DNA from: Fusobacterium necrophorum subsp. necrophorum
Lineage (GTDB): Bacteria; Fusobacteriota; Fusobacteriia; Fusobacteriales; Fusobacteriaceae
DNA: 64,000 nt
Assembly: GCF_004006635.1 (NCBI RefSeq)
Contig: NZ_CP034842.1
Span: 1,488,001-1,552,000, forward strand
Reading direction: 5' to 3'
Shown here one piece after another: positions 52,731-61,391 of this stretch. The notes under the pieces are model-generated. The model saw nothing but the letters and a program-made list of their open reading frames with translations, was not told the origin of the DNA and did no database searches. The first letter of the stretch is position 1, and every line of letters starts with the position of its first letter. The translations under genes were made by a program, and so were the position numbers.

Positions 52731-55700
52731 GTGAATAAAAGATTTTACATTACAGCATTGTTTATTGTTATTTCTCAGTTATTACAGGGAGAAAAATTTA
52801 TCGTGTTCGGAGATAGTCTGAGTGACACAGGAAATCTGGCAAGATTTACTTATAATTCAGGCAAAATCTATAATGAACATCTGGCAAATTATCTTGGTGA
52901 GCCTTTTCCAGTCCCAAATGGAGGCTCCAGCACTCTATTTGGAGGAGCTTTTGGAATAAAACCTCCCTCTTTAAAAGGTCCTAACTATGCTCAAGGAGGA
53001 GCTACTGCGAATACAGAACTCGGAATGGGCAGAACCTTTTTCAGTGGTGGTTTTATAAAATTCCAAACAGAGAAGCAAATTCAAAACTTTTTAGCAACAA
53101 AACCTAAAAAAGAGGACCTTAATACTCTTAAAGTGGTATATTGGATTGGTGGAAACGATATGAGACTGGCATCTGAAATTCTGAATAAGCATAAGGTAAC
53201 AGAGAATCCCATTATCAACAAGAGTATTCAAGATATTGGAAAACAAGTAGAAAAACTTGCTGATAACGGAGTTTCTTTTATGGTTATCCCTAATGTTCCT
53301 GATATTGCTTATACCCCGAAGTTTTTTAGACAGTTTGCAGAAAATACTACCTTAAATGGGAAAACATTATTCCGTGAAAAGAAATGGTATCGACCTTCTG
53401 GAATTTCAGAAGAAAGCTTTAATCAATTGTTGGATGAACCAAATTTATCTACAAATATAAAACATGAAGAGATTATAAAAGCTGCCATTAAAAAATTATT
53501 GGAAATGCAAAAAGGAGATAGTTCAGATGACAATGTAAAAAAATGGTTCCAAAAATATCAAGAAGAGAGAGATAAACTTTCTTCTCTTGGGAAACACTTC
53601 AATGAAGGTGTAGGTAAAGAATTAGAAAAAGTGAAAAAGAAGCATTCAAATTTAGTCATTCTTCGACCGGATATTTCTTCTATGATATTGGAAGTAGTGG
53701 CTCATCCCGAACATTATGGATTTACGAATGCCACTGGGACTGCTTCTAAAACATTTTCAGGAGCAGTAGCGAATATTTTCCATTGGGGAGCCGGAAGTGG
53801 AAGAGATAGAATTGCAGCTTTCGATCCGGAGGACGGAAAAGGAGGAGTGGGAGGCTTAGATAAAAAACATCTTTGGAATAAGGGCTACCATTATGTATTT
53901 GGAGATGAATTTCATCCTTCTCCGGAAGCACATCGAATTATTTCAGATTACATGATTAGTATGTTGGAAAGTGAAGATGGAAAAGTTCAAGATGAGAGTG
54001 TAGCAAATATTGATGCTCGTTCTTCCGACCAAGCTCCTCTTGCAAAGGTAAATTCCTCTTCTATAGTAGAAGGCTATGAAAAAATAGATAAAAAATATAT
54101 TAGAGGATATGTTCCTTATGGGGCTTTGCAAGTAAAAAATGGGGGAAGATTTCATTGGAAAGGTCTTTACTTGGAAAATGACGGAATTGCCCTTTCGGTT
54201 GATGGAGCAGGAAGTTCTATGCTTGTGGAAAATTTCCATATAGAAAATACTGCTAGAATTAATGCTGTTGCTCAAATAGAAAACGGTGGGAATCTTCTTC
54301 TAAAGAATGGAAGCTTACAAACAAAGAGAGGCAGCAAAATTACTTATCCATTCGGAATACGTGTAAATGGAAAAGATTCTAAGGTTGAGCTAGTAAATTC
54401 TAGTTTAGAAATTCAAGGAACACAAGTTGCCGGAATCTCTGTTGGAAATCAAGGAAAGGCGGAAATAGTTTCTTCTCAGATTCTTGCAAAAGGAAAAAAT
54501 GCAAAGGGCTTACATACTTGGAATGCAACTGTTCTTTTCAATAATTCTGAAGTTGTTTCTGAAGGAGTGGGAGCTTGGATTTTCTCCAATGATATTAAAA
54601 ATAACAAAACAAATTTTGAAATGAAAGAAAATAGTAGAATTTACGGAAAAGAATACGCTATGAAAATTTCTCCAAATGTCACAGGAAACAAGGTTCTTGC
54701 TGATATTTCCTTTCAAAAGTCAAAAGTCGATGGCGGAATTTTTACAGATGCAAAAAGTGAATCTCATATCAATATGAAAGACTCTTATTGGAAGATGTCA
54801 AAGGATTCTTCTGTAACAAAATTAAACTTAGAGGACTCCATTTTACATTTTTCTCCTGAAAATACAGAAGAATTCCACGAATTGACAATTCGACAAAACT
54901 ATTATGGAAAAAATGCTTTACTAAAGATGAAAGGAAAACTTTCTGATGATAACTCTCCTACCGATAAACTTATTATTCTTGGAAGAGCAGGAGGAAATAC
55001 TTGGATTGATTATCGAAATCAGGGAGGAATTGGAGCTAAGACGCATTATGGAATTAAAATTATCGATTTATTTCAAAAAGAAGAAAAGAACATATTCCAA
55101 TTGCTAAAGCCTGTTTATGTTGGAAATTACGAATATACTCTATTAGAAGGAGGCAATGATGCTCCTGACAAAGAAGATTATTATTTGACCTCAACCTTAG
55201 TTTCTCAAGATGGAAACTTATATATTCCATTAAAAAATAGAACATTAGCGTTGGCTATGCCACAATCTTTAAATACCTTGGCTCTTTCTCCCACTGCTTT
55301 CATGGCTTCTAGAACTTTTGCTCTAGCTCCAAGAAGAGAAGAAGCTAAAACTATTCGATTATATCGTCCTAAAACGGTGATGAGAGCCTTTTTACCTTAT
55401 TTAAATGTAGAAAATAACTATCAAAATATTTTCCACATCCAAGACAGAAATAGACTTTACTTCTCGCAAGAAACTTCGACAAAAAACTGGAATGATGAAG
55501 AGATAAAGGCGAAAACAAAGTCTAATATCACAAAGTTATCTTATCCTCTTTACAAAAATTTTGGAACTTTCTTCACTTATGATGAAAATACTACACAAGT
55601 AGAAAATAAGACAAGAGAGTATTTCCAAAAAGCAACGGATATTGGAAATATCAAGCAAAGAAATATCCATGTAGGATTGTACTATCAACACCGTCTTTTC

Positions 55701-56177
55701 GATTTCTTACATTTAGACCATACCTTACAATATGCGTGGATTCGAAATACTTTTCATACGGAAGAGGAAAAAGAAAAAGTATATGGACATGGAATTGCTT
55801 TCTCTTCTGAAATTACAGCACCAGTTCCTTTGGGAGCAAATTTTGCTTTCATTCCTCATTATCAAATTGATTATTTCCGACAAAAAATAGAAGATTTTCA
55901 TGATTATGGAATTCGAAATTATGCTGGTGGGAAAATTGCTTGGAATAAGAACCGTTTCTCTTTAGAAACAGGAATCGACTATCAATGGGATTTAAGAAGA
56001 ATTTCCGGAATGACCATAGGAGAAGATTATTTTTCTCATCATGATAAGAAAAATCATTTCATCTATCAAGTATCTATGGAATATGAAGTATTTCCTAATT
56101 TGAAAGTTAATGGAAAAATGAAGAGGAGAGAAAGGGAAGAACGATTCTATGAAATAGGAGTAAGTTATAAGTTTTAA
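52731..56177 (+). CDS. GDSL esterase/lipase autotransporter
   Basis: 1148 aa from GTG 52731 (GGAGGGA 6 nt upstream; the ATG two bases earlier is followed by a stop). Signal peptide MNKRFYITALFIVISQLLQG. SGNH esterase domain, residues ~22-420: VFGDSLSDTGNLARF with Ser29, WIGGNDMR with Asn142, and DEFHPSPEAH with D392 and H395. Then a beta-helix-like passenger (~430-780; repeated VENFHIENTARIN-like rungs) and a C-terminal beta-barrel (~870-1148) ending in F (SYKF). The enzyme is exposed on the cell surface, like EstA. A possible lipid-degrading virulence factor. The insert in the esterase domain (~210-300, Lys-rich) is unusual. Confidence 0.93.
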   Translation: MNKRFYITALFIVISQLLQGEKFIVFGDSLSDTGNLARFTYNSGKIYNEHLANYLGEPFPVPNGGSSTLFGGAFGIKPPSLKGPNYAQGGATANTELGMGRTFFSGGFIKFQTEKQIQNFLATKPKKEDLNTLKVVYWIGGNDMRLASEILNKHKVTENPIINKSIQDIGKQVEKLADNGVSFMVIPNVPDIAYTPKFFRQFAENTTLNGKTLFREKKWYRPSGISEESFNQLLDEPNLSTNIKHEEIIKAAIKKLLEMQKGDSSDDNVKKWFQKYQEERDKLSSLGKHFNEGVGKELEKVKKKHSNLVILRPDISSMILEVVAHPEHYGFTNATGTASKTFSGAVANIFHWGAGSGRDRIAAFDPEDGKGGVGGLDKKHLWNKGYHYVFGDEFHPSPEAHRIISDYMISMLESEDGKVQDESVANIDARSSDQAPLAKVNSSSIVEGYEKIDKKYIRGYVPYGALQVKNGGRFHWKGLYLENDGIALSVDGAGSSMLVENFHIENTARINAVAQIENGGNLLLKNGSLQTKRGSKITYPFGIRVNGKDSKVELVNSSLEIQGTQVAGISVGNQGKAEIVSSQILAKGKNAKGLHTWNATVLFNNSEVVSEGVGAWIFSNDIKNNKTNFEMKENSRIYGKEYAMKISPNVTGNKVLADISFQKSKVDGGIFTDAKSESHINMKDSYWKMSKDSSVTKLNLEDSILHFSPENTEEFHELTIRQNYYGKNALLKMKGKLSDDNSPTDKLIILGRAGGNTWIDYRNQGGIGAKTHYGIKIIDLFQKEEKNIFQLLKPVYVGNYEYTLLEGGNDAPDKEDYYLTSTLVSQDGNLYIPLKNRTLALAMPQSLNTLALSPTAFMASRTFALAPRREEAKTIRLYRPKTVMRAFLPYLNVENNYQNIFHIQDRNRLYFSQETSTKNWNDEEIKAKTKSNITKLSYPLYKNFGTFFTYDENTTQVENKTREYFQKATDIGNIKQRNIHVGLYYQHRLFDFLHLDHTLQYAWIRNTFHTEEEKEKVYGHGIAFSSEITAPVPLGANFAFIPHYQIDYFRQKIEDFHDYGIRNYAGGKIAWNKNRFSLETGIDYQWDLRRISGMTIGEDYFSHHDKKNHFIYQVSMEYEVFPNLKVNGKMKRREREERFYEIGVSYKF

Positions 56178-56234
56178 GTCGACTTTCTGAAACTCTATCT
56201 TTTCAATTATTCAAACAAAGAATAAAATCAAAAA

Positions 56235-56264
56235 GAGGCATTTCAAAATATTTTGAGATGCCTC
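56235..56264. terminator. Bidirectional terminator
   Basis: GAGGCAT-CAAAA and TTTTG-ATGCCTC form a stem with A and T runs on both sides, ending the autotransporter transcript 58 nt after its stop and also the leftward NifX-like unit. Confidence 0.75.
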
Positions 56265-56347
56265 CTTCTGTTTTGCTTCTTGTCAACCATTATCGATGAT
56301 TTATTCTGTTCTAAATTATTTTATTCAAAGAGCATAGAAGACAAATT

Positions 56348-56824
56348 TTATTTCTCATGATGATGTCTTCCACAGCATCCGCCCTTGTGATGCTCGTGTC
56401 CGTGATGATGTCCGCCGCATTGATGATGTTCATGATCATGATGGTGTCCACCGCATTGGTGATGTTCATGTCCTTCCTCTCCATGCTCATGATGATGATT
56501 GCATTCCGTTTCTGCATTGTATTGTAATTCTTTTCTTAGAAAAGCTTCTACCGCCATATCGGCATTTCCACTCACTCCCGGATAGAATTCAATTCCTTGT
56601 GCTGCAAGAGCCGTCTTTGCTCCTCCACCCATGCCTCCGCAAATCAAAACATCCACTCCCTTATTTTTTAAAAATCCGGCTAGACCGGAATGCCCTTCTC
56701 CTTCCGTTCCAATTACTTCAGATGAAATAATCTTATCTCCTTCCACTTCATAAATTTTGAAGGTTTCCGTATGTCCAAAATGTTGGAATACATCTCCATC
56801 TTGATAAGTTACTGCTACTTTCAT
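56348..56824 (-). CDS. NifX/NifB-family cofactor-binding protein with His-rich tail
   Basis: 158 aa from ATG 56824 (AAAAGGAG 8 nt upstream). Dinitrogenase iron-molybdenum cofactor-binding fold: MKVAVTYQDGDVFQHFGHTE, FKNKGVDVLICGGMGGGAK. The last ~48 residues are almost all His, Gly, Glu and Cys, built of near-repeats of EHHQCGGHHH, a likely metal store or chaperone. Its ATG is 5 nt after the stop of the DUF134 gene, so both are one operon. Nitrogenase genes are not implied. Confidence 0.88.
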   Translation of the reverse strand: MKVAVTYQDGDVFQHFGHTETFKIYEVEGDKIISSEVIGTEGEGHSGLAGFLKNKGVDVLICGGMGGGAKTALAAQGIEFYPGVSGNADMAVEAFLRKELQYNAETECNHHHEHGEEGHEHHQCGGHHHDHEHHQCGGHHHGHEHHKGGCCGRHHHEK

Positions 56825-56829
56825 TGTCA

Positions 56830-57186
56830 TCACTCCTTTTCTTCTTCCTCTTCTTGCCTTTTTTGGCAACAACAAGCATGTCCGTGCGGATATTGCAAAC
56901 TGAAATTGCCTCCCGCAATAATCAAAGCATTTGCTTTTACTAAAGCTTCTGAAATTTTCTTTCTCGCCTCCATATAAATGGCAGTGACGGTAGTTCTGGA
57001 AACTTCCATTTGCTTCGCACAGGCTTCCTGAGTCAATCCTTCAAAGTCAATCAGGCGAATCACTTCATATTCTTCTACTGTCATGATAATAGGAGAATCA
57101 CATTCTCTCATAGGAATTCCAATCGGTTTCATACCTTTAATCTCCGGAAGAGCAAATACTCTTCTACATTTCTTTGGTCTTGGCAT
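56830..57186 (-). CDS. DUF134 family DNA-binding regulator
   Basis: 118 aa from ATG 57186 (AGGAGGGATT upstream). MPRPKKCRRVFALPEIKGMK is the diagnostic DUF134 start; VEEYEVIRLIDFEGLTQEACAKQM, then VSRTTVTAIYMEARKKI is a sigma-70 region 4-like helix-turn-helix. C-terminal CCCQKR and Glu-rich tail may bind metal. It probably controls itself and the NifX-like gene through the palindromes at 57206-57251. Confidence 0.88.
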   Translation of the reverse strand: MPRPKKCRRVFALPEIKGMKPIGIPMRECDSPIIMTVEEYEVIRLIDFEGLTQEACAKQMEVSRTTVTAIYMEARKKISEALVKANALIIAGGNFSLQYPHGHACCCQKRQEEEEEKE

Positions 57187-57205
57187 AATCCCTCCTAAAT
57201 ATATC

Positions 57206-57252
57206 TGACATATGTCAATTATAATATTATACCTTTTCTTGACATATGTCAA
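57206..57252 (-). promoter_or_regulatory. Promoter of DUF134 operon with twin operators
   Basis: TGACATATGTCA occurs twice, at 57206-57217 and 57240-57251, 34 bp apart centre to centre. The upstream copy includes the -35 TTGACA (57247-57252) on the minus strand; -10 is TAATAT (57224-57229, 17 bp spacing) or the overlapping TATAAT. The other copy lies just behind the -10. Binding at both would repress by blocking the promoter from both sides. Confidence 0.75.
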
Positions 57253-57259
57253 CTATTTT

Positions 57260-58426
57260 TTATTGTAATATAGGATCTATTCCTAAAAAATCTAAAAATT
57301 TTTGATATTCTTCCCGTTTCTTCTCTTCATTTTTTACCCTTCCCTCGTAAACAGCTTTGATGAGAATATTTTTAGGAGTATGTTCCATATCAATAAATTC
57401 CATAACCTGTGTTCGATAACCTTTTAATTCCAAGAAGGCGGAACGATAAGCGTCTGTTGCCAAACTGCTGAAACGTTCCAATATAATTCCATGCTTTCCC
57501 AGAAGGTTCATGGTTTCAAAGAGCGGACTTTTCTTATTTTTATTGATTTTATAAAAAAATTCATGCTGACAGCAGGGAACGGCCAATATCGCCTTCGCAT
57601 TCATTTCCAAAGCTTTTAAAATAGAATAGTCTGTAGCATTATCACAGGCATGAAGAGAAAAGACCAAGTCCACCTCTTTCAATTCTTCAAAATCTTGAAT
57701 ATTCCCTGTTAAAAATTCTAAATTTGTATATCCCAATTCTTTTGCAATCCGATTGCAATGTTTCATCACATCTTCTTTTAAATCTAAGCCTATAATACGA
57801 AAATTAATTTTTTTAATCTCTCGTAGATAATAGTACAAGGCAAAAGTCAAATAGGATTTCCCACAACCGAAATCCAAGATACGAATCTCCTTTTCTATCC
57901 ATTTCTTTTCCTGTAATTCTTTTATCGTATTCTCAATGAATTCTAAATATTTATTGATTTGTCGATATTTGGCATAGCTGTGTTTATATACTCTTCCCTC
58001 TTTGGACATCACTCCTAAATAGACCAAAAAATCGATGGCTTTTCCCTCAGGCAATAAATATTTTTTGCTTTTATTATGCTCTGTTTCTTTATGACAGCAG
58101 CTATTTTCACTCTCCTTTGAAAAATATTTCTCTCCTTTTCTGCTCAAATGATAATCCTTTCCTTCCGCATGAATGTATGCCTGTTTGAATTGTTTCACGG
58201 AGATGGAAATTTCCTCATATAAACAGGCTGCTTCCATATTGAAATGATAGGATTTATTATTTTTGAATTTTTCAAATTGCATAAAATCCTGCTCTTTGAT
58301 TTTTACCGGTCGAATCAAGACCTTATCCCATTCCGCATCCGCTTCCTTATCGGAAAGTACAATTTTTATTAATTTTTTTGTTTGAATTAGACTTTCCAAT
58401 AATTCCATCGCCTCTTTTGCCGTCAT
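57260..58426 (-). CDS. Class I SAM-dependent methyltransferase
   Basis: 388 aa from ATG 58426 (GGAGAAAG upstream). SAM motif LDFGCGKSYLTFALYYYLRE, then IIGLDLKEDVMKHC, LVFSLHACDNATDY and LAVPCCQHEFFY. This set is typical of the PF13679-type methyltransferases; the target (RNA or protein) is not clear. The first 120 residues form a separate domain with CCHKETEHNKSKK. Starts 19 nt after the permease stop. Confidence 0.8.
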   Translation of the reverse strand: MTAKEAMELLESLIQTKKLIKIVLSDKEADAEWDKVLIRPVKIKEQDFMQFEKFKNNKSYHFNMEAACLYEEISISVKQFKQAYIHAEGKDYHLSRKGEKYFSKESENSCCHKETEHNKSKKYLLPEGKAIDFLVYLGVMSKEGRVYKHSYAKYRQINKYLEFIENTIKELQEKKWIEKEIRILDFGCGKSYLTFALYYYLREIKKINFRIIGLDLKEDVMKHCNRIAKELGYTNLEFLTGNIQDFEELKEVDLVFSLHACDNATDYSILKALEMNAKAILAVPCCQHEFFYKINKNKKSPLFETMNLLGKHGIILERFSSLATDAYRSAFLELKGYRTQVMEFIDMEHTPKNILIKAVYEGRVKNEEKKREEYQKFLDFLGIDPILQ

Positions 58427-58445
58427 TTTACGCTTTCTCCTTTCA

Positions 58446-59669
58446 CTATTCTGCTCGTAAAGCATCGATCGGATTCAAATTTGCCGCTTTTCTTGCCGGA
58501 CTGACTCCAAAAACAACTCCAATAGAAATAGAAACTCCCAAAGATAATAAAATGGAAATAAGAGAATACACAGGTCGAATTCCCAATAATTTTCCTGCAG
58601 TAAAACTAATCAAAAATCCGAAACACAGTCCAATAATCCCTCCCGTTACTGTCAATATGACGGATTCTATCAAAAATTGCACTAAAATATCCCGATTGGT
58701 GGCTCCCAATGATTTTCGAATCCCAATTTCTTTTGTTCTCTCCACGACAGTGACTAACATAATATTCATAACACCAATCCCTCCTACAAATAAAGAAATT
58801 GCAGAAGCAAAGGTAATAAAAATATTCAAAGTCGATAAAATTTTGTCAAAAGATTCGGTATCACTGGCAACTGTTCGAGTTGTATATATATCTTTGACTT
58901 CATTTCTTCTCTCTAAATAATTTTTGGTTTCTTGCATTTCTTTTCCTAAATTTTCAGGATTTTTCGCTTCAATTATAATATCTGTGAATACTCCGTTTCC
59001 ATTGTTAAATACATGATTATAATTTTGATAAGGGATTCTTGCAAAACGTGGAAAAAATTCTGTATTCAGAACACGAATAAAAGATTCTAAAGGATTTCGA
59101 AAAACTCCTACCACTCGATAGGAAAGATTCATTCCTCGTCTTTTTTTGGATATTTCCACTTCTTTTCCAATTGCGTTTTTTTCGCTCCCAAATAAGCCCT
59201 TGGCAGTTAAACTGTCTAAAAGTATAACATATTCTTTCGGGGAATATTCAAAACTCAAAAAATTTCTTCCTGCCATCATCTCCACAGGATCCAATACTTC
59301 AAAGTCGGGGGTACTCATATTAATCCGAATTCCCTCTTTTTCCTCTCCTATTTTGATTCCGAAATATTCCTCCACTTGAGCGGCTACCTTTTTAAAATTT
59401 CCGGCCTCTTTTAAATCTGCTATCTGACTCAAAGAAAATAGATATTTATACCGAAAACTCTCTTTGCTGTTATCCACAGTCACAGTAAATTTTCCATAAC
59501 CGTTTTTTTTCAAATCTCCTGTGATTCCTTCTTGTCCCCCTCGTCCAATGGACCACATGGACATGACAGAACAAATTCCGATAATAATTCCTAACATGGT
59601 TAAGAAAGACCTCATTTTACTTGCTTTTAAAGTGGAAAAAGCACTTTTTAAAATTTCCAACAACATCAT
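58446..59669 (-). CDS. MacB-like ABC transporter permease
   Basis: 407 aa. FtsX/MacB architecture: N-terminal helix with SKMRSFLTMLGIIIGICSVM, a periplasmic domain of about 220 aa, then three helices (VGGIGVMNIMLVTVVERTKE, IGIRKSLGATNRDILVQFLI and the last near GVVFGVSPARKAANLNPIDA). ATGA overlap with the ATPase gene. It works with the ATPase, adaptor and TolC-like protein to export a substrate such as a peptide or drug. Confidence 0.9.
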   Translation of the reverse strand: MMLLEILKSAFSTLKASKMRSFLTMLGIIIGICSVMSMWSIGRGGQEGITGDLKKNGYGKFTVTVDNSKESFRYKYLFSLSQIADLKEAGNFKKVAAQVEEYFGIKIGEEKEGIRINMSTPDFEVLDPVEMMAGRNFLSFEYSPKEYVILLDSLTAKGLFGSEKNAIGKEVEISKKRRGMNLSYRVVGVFRNPLESFIRVLNTEFFPRFARIPYQNYNHVFNNGNGVFTDIIIEAKNPENLGKEMQETKNYLERRNEVKDIYTTRTVASDTESFDKILSTLNIFITFASAISLFVGGIGVMNIMLVTVVERTKEIGIRKSLGATNRDILVQFLIESVILTVTGGIIGLCFGFLISFTAGKLLGIRPVYSLISILLSLGVSISIGVVFGVSPARKAANLNPIDALRAE

Positions 59670-60352
59670 AAGGCATCTTCTCCTGTCAGTTTTCCGTCTC
59701 TAAAGTGTAAAACTCTTTTCGTGTATTTTGCTACCTCCGGTTCATGAGTGACTACAACAATCGTTTTCCCTTTTTGATGCAAACTCTGAAAAAAATTCAT
59801 AATCTCTATTTCCGATTGACTATCCAAATTTCCTGTCGGTTCATCCGCCAAGATAATAGCCGGATCATTTACCAAGGCTCTTGCGATGGCAACTCTTTGT
59901 CTTTGTCCTCCCGATAATTCATTCGGTCTGTGATCCATTCTCGTTTCCAGCCCTACAATCTCCAACATCTTCTTGGCTTTCACCTCTCTTTCCTTCTTTG
60001 GAATTCCTGCATAGACTAAAGGCAATTCTACATTTTCCAAAGCTGTCAATTTCGGTAAAAGATGAAAAGATTGGAATACGAAGCCAATTTTCTGATTCCT
60101 TACCTTACAAAGATTTTTTTCCGGAATTTCTCGAATGGAAATACCATCTAAAATATATTCTCCTTCGAATTCCCGATCTAAACATCCTAAAATATTCATC
60201 ATCGTAGATTTTCCACTTCCACTGCTTCCCATAATCGAAACAAATTCTCCCTTTCGGATATGAAAATTAATCCCTTTCAGAGCATGTAATTTATTTTCTC
60301 CATTGATATAATACTTATTGATCTTTTTTATTTGAATCAAGGATCCTGTCAC
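59666..60352 (-). CDS. MacB/LolD-type ABC transporter ATPase
   Basis: 228 aa. Walker A GSSGSGKSTMM, Q-loop FVFQSFHLLP, signature LSGGQRQRVAIARAL, Walker B IILADEPTGNLDS, His in VVTHEPEV. The start is uncertain: a GTG at 60352, or a TTG at 60340 with AAGGTGA 8 nt upstream. It overlaps the adaptor gene by up to 38 nt. Confidence 0.9.
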   Translation of the reverse strand: MTGSLIQIKKINKYYINGENKLHALKGINFHIRKGEFVSIMGSSGSGKSTMMNILGCLDREFEGEYILDGISIREIPEKNLCKVRNQKIGFVFQSFHLLPKLTALENVELPLVYAGIPKKEREVKAKKMLEIVGLETRMDHRPNELSGGQRQRVAIARALVNDPAIILADEPTGNLDSQSEIEIMNFFQSLHQKGKTIVVVTHEPEVAKYTKRVLHFRDGKLTGEDAL

Positions 60353-61391
60353 CTTCTTTCAAAGAAACATCAGGATTGGAAATAATGATATCTCCTTCTT
60401 TTAAACCTTTTAATATCGCCGCTTCCTTTCCCGACAAAATTTCCGCCTCTACAACTATTTTACTTACTTTTTGCTCTTCTCCTACAAGAAAGACGTAGAA
60501 ACTCCCATTTTCCTCCAATAAAGCTGTTTTAGGAATTAGAATTCTTTTTTCCTCCTTATCTCCTTGCAATTGAATTCTCGCTGATACTTTAAATCCCGGA
60601 ACAATATAAGGAATCTCTTCCAATGGCTTTACTTCCACTTCTAAAATATTTTCCGAAGTAATAGAAGATACTTTTGCAATCTTTCCAATCCTTATGATTT
60701 CTCCGGAAAAACTTTCTTTTTCTTCAAAAATTTCCGGTGCTAAACTTAATTTTTCTCCGAGCTTCAGATATCGTACATTGTATTCCGGAATTTCCAATAC
60801 AATTTTAATATTTGATAGATCTGCAATTTTTAATAGAGGACTGTCCGTATTTACCAAATAATTTTCTTGAGCCGTTAAAGAAGAAATGGTTCCGTTTGCC
60901 GGACTCAAAATTTCACTGGCAGTTTTTCGAAAATCTTCATTTAATTCTTCCAAACTTAATTCATGCAGTCGGATCTCTTCCCGCATATCTTTCAAAGAAT
61001 TCAGAGAAGCTCCTCCAATTTTTTCCAAAGACATCTCTATTTCATAATTTCTTCTCAATTTTTGCAGTTGTAGTTTTTCTTTTTCCATAGATCTCAATAA
61101 TTTATTTTTTGATAAATCATCAAAAGTCATTAAAATTTGACCTTTTTCAACATAATCTCCCTCTTTCACAAAAATTTCCTTTACTTTCAAAGGCTTATCT
61201 ACAAAAACGGAAATCATATCATTGACTTCTACTTTTCCTTTTGCCTCAATATATCCATTTCCCTGCTTCTTATGTATTTCTATGGTAGAATATACCTTTT
61301 CTTCTTTTTTTGTTGTTTTATAATACTTCCATAGTCCTAAAACAGCTAATAAAATAACAATCGTTATAAGTAAAATCGTTTTTTTCTTCAT
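60315..61391 (-). CDS. Efflux periplasmic adaptor (HlyD/MacA-like)
   Basis: 358 aa from ATG 61391 (AAGGAAGG 6 nt upstream). N-terminal anchor KTILLITIVILLAVLGLW; lipoyl halves (ISVFVDKPLKVKEIFVKEGD; TVLSPANGTISSLT-like), a coiled coil between (~residues 105-165) and beta-barrel parts. It links the inner-membrane MacB-type transporter to TolC. Its ATG overlaps the tolC stop (ATGA). Confidence 0.88.
   Translation of the reverse strand: MKKKTILLITIVILLAVLGLWKYYKTTKKEEKVYSTIEIHKKQGNGYIEAKGKVEVNDMISVFVDKPLKVKEIFVKEGDYVEKGQILMTFDDLSKNKLLRSMEKEKLQLQKLRRNYEIEMSLEKIGGASLNSLKDMREEIRLHELSLEELNEDFRKTASEILSPANGTISSLTAQENYLVNTDSPLLKIADLSNIKIVLEIPEYNVRYLKLGEKLSLAPEIFEEKESFSGEIIRIGKIAKVSSITSENILEVEVKPLEEIPYIVPGFKVSARIQLQGDKEEKRILIPKTALLEENGSFYVFLVGEEQKVSKIVVEAEILSGKEAAILKGLKEGDIIISNPDVSLKEGDRILDSNKKDQ

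Noticed and set aside
52731..56177. Assignment as a patatin-type phospholipase autotransporter (FplA)
   Set aside because: No GXSXG patatin motif or DGG; the GDSL, GGND and DxxH blocks identify the SGNH family.
56348..56824. Nitrogen fixation function
   Set aside because: NifX-like small proteins are common without nitrogenase and no nif genes are present.
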